Of a stretch of DNA of 8,170 bases, positions 5,855 through 8,170 are shown piece by piece. The position numbers were made by a program, and so were the translations under genes. Source of the DNA: CAZRWH01 sp964603905 (lineage in GTDB: Bacteria; Patescibacteriota; Gracilibacteria; UBA1369; UBA12470). Each line of letters opens with the position of its first letter. The first letter of the stretch is position 1. The notes under the pieces were generated by a model. It was not told the DNA's origin. It worked only from the letters and a program-made list of their open reading frames with translations, and did not search any database. The stretch covers positions 1-8,170 of the forward strand of contig CAZRWH010000042.1 of assembly GCA_964603905.1 (NCBI GenBank), in the 5' to 3' direction.

Positions 5855-7309
5855 ATGAACGCAATACCAGAAACAACAAGCTATAACGAATTATCGTTCG
5901 AAACATATGACCCCGCAGAAATGCGAGACGTTATACGTGCAGGAGCGATCTACTATCCTGTCGGACTAGAACGAAGAAAGAAACATCCTGCAGAAACTTT
6001 TCTGCCTACCAAAGACTCATTGGCTTTGACTTTAGACCTTATGCAACAAGCAACAACATCAGAAACACCGATCGTGCTATTGGTTGCAAACGCAGAAACA
6101 AATCTTGCACACTACATCCGGGAAGAGGCCATAAAAAACGGGATAGAAATTGACGAAAAAACTGTCATAGGCGAGGCGACAAGACGAGCCGAACTAATGG
6201 GAATACGAAAGGTGCTTTTTTATGAATCACTTCAAGATCATATCCAGGAACATCACGATTTACCACGAATACCTGTAGTACTTGCATCCGAAATTATAGA
6301 AAGTGATCAAGAATATTTTGATGAAGTTCGAGAGGAAATTCGAAGCTTAGTCAAAAACGACCCAGATTACGCAGAAAAAGTATTCAACTGCATTCCAAAA
6401 TTTGCATTCCCAAAAGAGCATCGCAACAAAACACTTGCCGAAATGTCAGGCAAATATTTGAGGGTCGCAAAAGATCTAATGGAGTATGTGATTTATCAAC
6501 TTACAACAACAATTTTCTTAGGTGGAATCAAGCAAGGACACATGCTCGAAAAACCTTACAACGAACTGACTCAAGAGACATACGCAAGACTCCCACACTT
6601 ACAAAGACACGGAATCGGATTCATGGACCACACAATCCCAGGAACAAGTGGAGTTCCTTATCGAGGACTACCGGTCAGCACACAAACTTCCCCAGACGAG
6701 TTAATCACAATGGGGCAAGCTGTACGAACAGTAGGTTGTCGAACAAGAGAAGAAGTCGAGTGGATCAAACACGGACTTGAGCGAGGAATTCCAATCCCAC
6801 CTCAAGTTCTCGCCGCAGGACACACAACAACACCATGGACAGAAGAAGCAAGAATGCAAATCGTAGATGGGCTTATTCAAACGGCATACAAAGCAATGGA
6901 AGAAGACCTAGTACTCAGTGCAACAACACACCGTGGCATCTTCACACGACTTCAAGGCTCACAAAAACTCGATTCAGAAACTCAGCAAACACTCGAAAAC
7001 TATGAAATCCTAAGATGCGCAGCTGAAGTAGCAGAATCTCTGTCGTTCATCCCAGAGTGGCACAGCGTTTTAAAAAGTTATGGGATCCTAGAAGTAATTT
7101 ATGGACGACAACCGCATGAAACACTGCATACAGACTTCCCTCAATTCTCAACTGAACCAGATGAGAAATACATTGCACGAGTAATCCACTCCATCGCAAA
7201 ACATTTACCAGGACTAGGTTACACAAATTCATTTTCATTAATCATGGTTCATAATCTCAGGCAATTACTCGAAGACTACGAAGCACTAGCGACGAATTAC
7301 GTCGCCTAA
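5855..7309 (+). CDS. CDPS-like protein with unrecognised C-terminal domain, 484 residues
   Basis: The N-terminal half (about 28-240) resembles tRNA-dependent cyclodipeptide synthases, Rossmann-fold enzymes derived from class I aminoacyl-tRNA synthetases that make cyclic dipeptides from charged tRNAs. The order fits: strand AIYYPVGL (31-38), helix 53-66, strand IVLLVANAETN (73-83), a helix with basic residues (107-128), SEIIESDQEYFDEVRE (145-160), then YVIYQLTTTIFL (211-222). Compared from memory with AlbC, the active-site Tyr178, Glu182 and Tyr202 correspond to Tyr211, Gln215 and Tyr235, with identical +4 and +20 spacing. The nucleophilic Ser in G-x-S-x2-N is not apparent near 37-47. Residues about 241-484 match nothing I know, and the family is normally about 240 residues, so the protein is twice the usual length. 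It has no signal peptide or membrane segment. Some homologue without synthase activity is equally possible. A TrmB-type regulator follows after 32 bases. Confidence 0.5.
   Translation: MNAIPETTSYNELSFETYDPAEMRDVIRAGAIYYPVGLERRKKHPAETFLPTKDSLALTLDLMQQATTSETPIVLLVANAETNLAHYIREEAIKNGIEIDEKTVIGEATRRAELMGIRKVLFYESLQDHIQEHHDLPRIPVVLASEIIESDQEYFDEVREEIRSLVKNDPDYAEKVFNCIPKFAFPKEHRNKTLAEMSGKYLRVAKDLMEYVIYQLTTTIFLGGIKQGHMLEKPYNELTQETYARLPHLQRHGIGFMDHTIPGTSGVPYRGLPVSTQTSPDELITMGQAVRTVGCRTREEVEWIKHGLERGIPIPPQVLAAGHTTTPWTEEARMQIVDGLIQTAYKAMEEDLVLSATTHRGIFTRLQGSQKLDSETQQTLENYEILRCAAEVAESLSFIPEWHSVLKSYGILEVIYGRQPHETLHTDFPQFSTEPDEKYIARVIHSIAKHLPGLGYTNSFSLIMVHNLRQLLEDYEALATNYVA
7289..7305 (+). repeat. Palindrome at the end of the CDPS-like gene
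   Basis: GCGACG-AATTA-CGTCGC forms a perfect 6-base stem with a 5-base loop, encoding the last residues before the TAA at 7307-7309. A short T run comes about 14 bases later, too far for a standard intrinsic terminator. It resembles the palindrome after the next gene (8146-8160). It might act in RNA processing, attenuation or termination. Confidence 0.4.
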
Positions 7310-7324
7310 TATTCCATCAATTTT

Positions 7325-7330
7325 TATAAA
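7325..7330 (+). promoter_or_regulatory. Possible -10 before the TrmB-type gene
   Basis: TATAAA lies 11 bases before the ATG at 7342, and TTATAAAATTCC here resembles TTATAAAATCC before the CDPS-like gene start. No -35 or TGn extension is seen, so co-transcription with the upstream gene is just as likely. Confidence 0.25.
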
Positions 7331-7341
7331 ATTCCGATAAA

Positions 7342-8139
7342 ATGACTACATACTCAAATCCATTTACAACAAGTATGACAAAAGAAATTGAATGTTTTTT
7401 GAAATCAATCGGCCTAACCGAAAAAGAGATCAAGCTTTATGTAACCTGCCTTAAATACGGACCACAAACAACAAGCACTCTTGCGAAAAAAACAGGTCTA
7501 CCAAAATCCACAATCAACTCGGTTTTCAAAGACTTCATAAAAAAAGGTTTCGCATCAAAAGACAAGCGCGAAAACACAACCTACTTCAACGTAATCCGTC
7601 CTGAATCGATCGAATATATTTTGCTAGAAAAATCTGCAAAAGCGAAGAAAGAACTAAAAGAGTACAAGGAAATCTTGCCGCTCATGGCGAGCCTAACACA
7701 GAATGGAATCCGCAATTCCGAGGTAACATTTTTCGAAGGAGTTCAAGGGTTATGCCGCCTAGTCGACGACTGCACCTCAAAAGACCAGAGCGTGCTTTTT
7801 ATATCCGAACACAACCAAATTCCAAACGAACTAAAAGATTACATCCAAGAAATTTACCTACCAGCTTCCAAAAAGCATTCTAATAAAAACAAGATGATCG
7901 TCCACGACGGCAAACAAGCTCGCGAGTATGCAAAAGAAGCTAAAGACGTTTACGACGAGGTGATATTCGTAGATCCAAAAGAACTAGACCTAACACTTTC
8001 ACTCGCAATTTACGGCAACAAAACAGCATTCTTCTCATACCAACCTGAGGACCTTAGCGGAGTCATTATTGAAAACCCACTTATCAACAAACAGATGAAA
8101 AGCTTGTTCGAAATAGTAAAAAAACAGTTCAAAAAGTAA
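7342..8139 (+). CDS. TrmB-family transcriptional regulator
   Basis: The 265-residue product has the TrmB-type winged helix-turn-helix at about 16-86. CFLKSIGLTEKEIKLYVTCL begins the domain, TSTLAKKTGLPKSTINSVFKDF holds the recognition helix, and KDKRENTTYFNVIRPESI forms the wing. A Lys/Glu-rich coiled coil (about 94-112) for dimerisation follows. The C-terminal sensor-like domain (127-260) opens with VTFFEGVQGLCRLVDD, the typical start of this region in TrmB proteins. In archaea TrmB proteins often sense sugars; the ligand here cannot be read from the sequence. The annotated ATG leaves 15 residues before the HTH domain. Met12 (7375) is an alternative start that would trim the poorly conserved TTYSNPFTTS leader. 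It lies 32 bases after the CDPS-like gene on the same strand, so it may control that gene or itself. There is no Shine-Dalgarno site. Confidence 0.88.
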   Translation: MTTYSNPFTTSMTKEIECFLKSIGLTEKEIKLYVTCLKYGPQTTSTLAKKTGLPKSTINSVFKDFIKKGFASKDKRENTTYFNVIRPESIEYILLEKSAKAKKELKEYKEILPLMASLTQNGIRNSEVTFFEGVQGLCRLVDDCTSKDQSVLFISEHNQIPNELKDYIQEIYLPASKKHSNKNKMIVHDGKQAREYAKEAKDVYDEVIFVDPKELDLTLSLAIYGNKTAFFSYQPEDLSGVIIENPLINKQMKSLFEIVKKQFKK

Positions 8140-8145
8140 GGATTA

Positions 8146-8160
8146 CGACGAACTTCGTCG
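8146..8160 (+). terminator. Palindrome after the TrmB-type gene, possible terminator
   Basis: CGACGAA-C-TTCGTCG is a perfect inverted repeat beginning six bases after the TAA. It could fold as a CGACG/CGTCG stem with an AACTT loop. No T tract follows within the ten bases left in the window, so intrinsic termination is unproven. It shares CGACGAA and CGTCG with the palindrome at 7289-7305. Confidence 0.35.
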
Positions 8161-8170
8161 GACTACAAAT

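Noticed and set aside
1..8170. tRNA or rRNA genes, CRISPR arrays, insertion sequences, attachment sites
   Set aside because: I saw no cloverleaf-type segments, regularly spaced repeats, transposase motifs or long flanking repeats.

Overview
The window suggests a genome fragment from a candidate-phyla-radiation (CPR/Patescibacteria) bacterium, most like Peregrinibacteria or a relative. This rests on its AT-rich composition, a large acidic secreted protein of modular beta-sandwich repeats with a CPR-style C-terminal segment, a TrmB-family regulator, weak or absent Shine-Dalgarno sites, and several genes that resemble nothing I recognise. The long reading frames are uninterrupted under the standard code, so UGA-to-glycine recoding, known in the neighbouring Gracilibacteria/Absconditabacteria, is not supported. 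The lineage is an inference from style, not a proof. The plus strand is strikingly C- and A-rich relative to G and T whichever strand carries the gene, which points to a replication-strand bias.

Layout. Positions 1-2108 (minus) hold a 702-residue, still-open secreted surface protein. Just upstream of it on the same strand is a small ORF (2415-2127) whose two halves are joined by a +1 shift in a T8 run. A promoter region whose -10 core is the palindrome TTATAA appears to fire both ways, leftward to the small ORF and rightward to nth (2459-3097, endonuclease III). The nth gene overlaps tail-to-tail by 80 bases with an unrecognised 257-residue gene (3791-3018, minus). That gene has a well-formed promoter so close to its ATG that the mRNA should be leaderless. 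A divergent promoter drives an unrecognised 81-residue helical protein (3913-4158, plus).

Positions 4163-5653 (minus) look like one 496-codon ORF only because they read through 100 Ns. The upstream part (5653-4509) is asparaginyl-tRNA synthetase lacking its C-terminal motif 3. The part beyond the gap (4408-4163) does not resemble an AsnRS C-terminus and belongs to another gene.

Positions 5855-8139 (plus) hold two genes 32 bases apart, possibly co-transcribed. The first is a 484-residue protein whose N-terminal half resembles tRNA-dependent cyclodipeptide synthases (CDPS), with an unrecognised 245-residue extension. The second is a TrmB-type transcriptional regulator. Each ends at a similar CGACG...CGTCG palindrome. 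The CDPS-like gene, divergent from asnS and followed by a regulator, is the best candidate for something new. It keeps two tyrosines matching the CDPS active site, but the nucleophilic serine is not evident and the usual glutamate aligns to glutamine, so its chemistry may differ.
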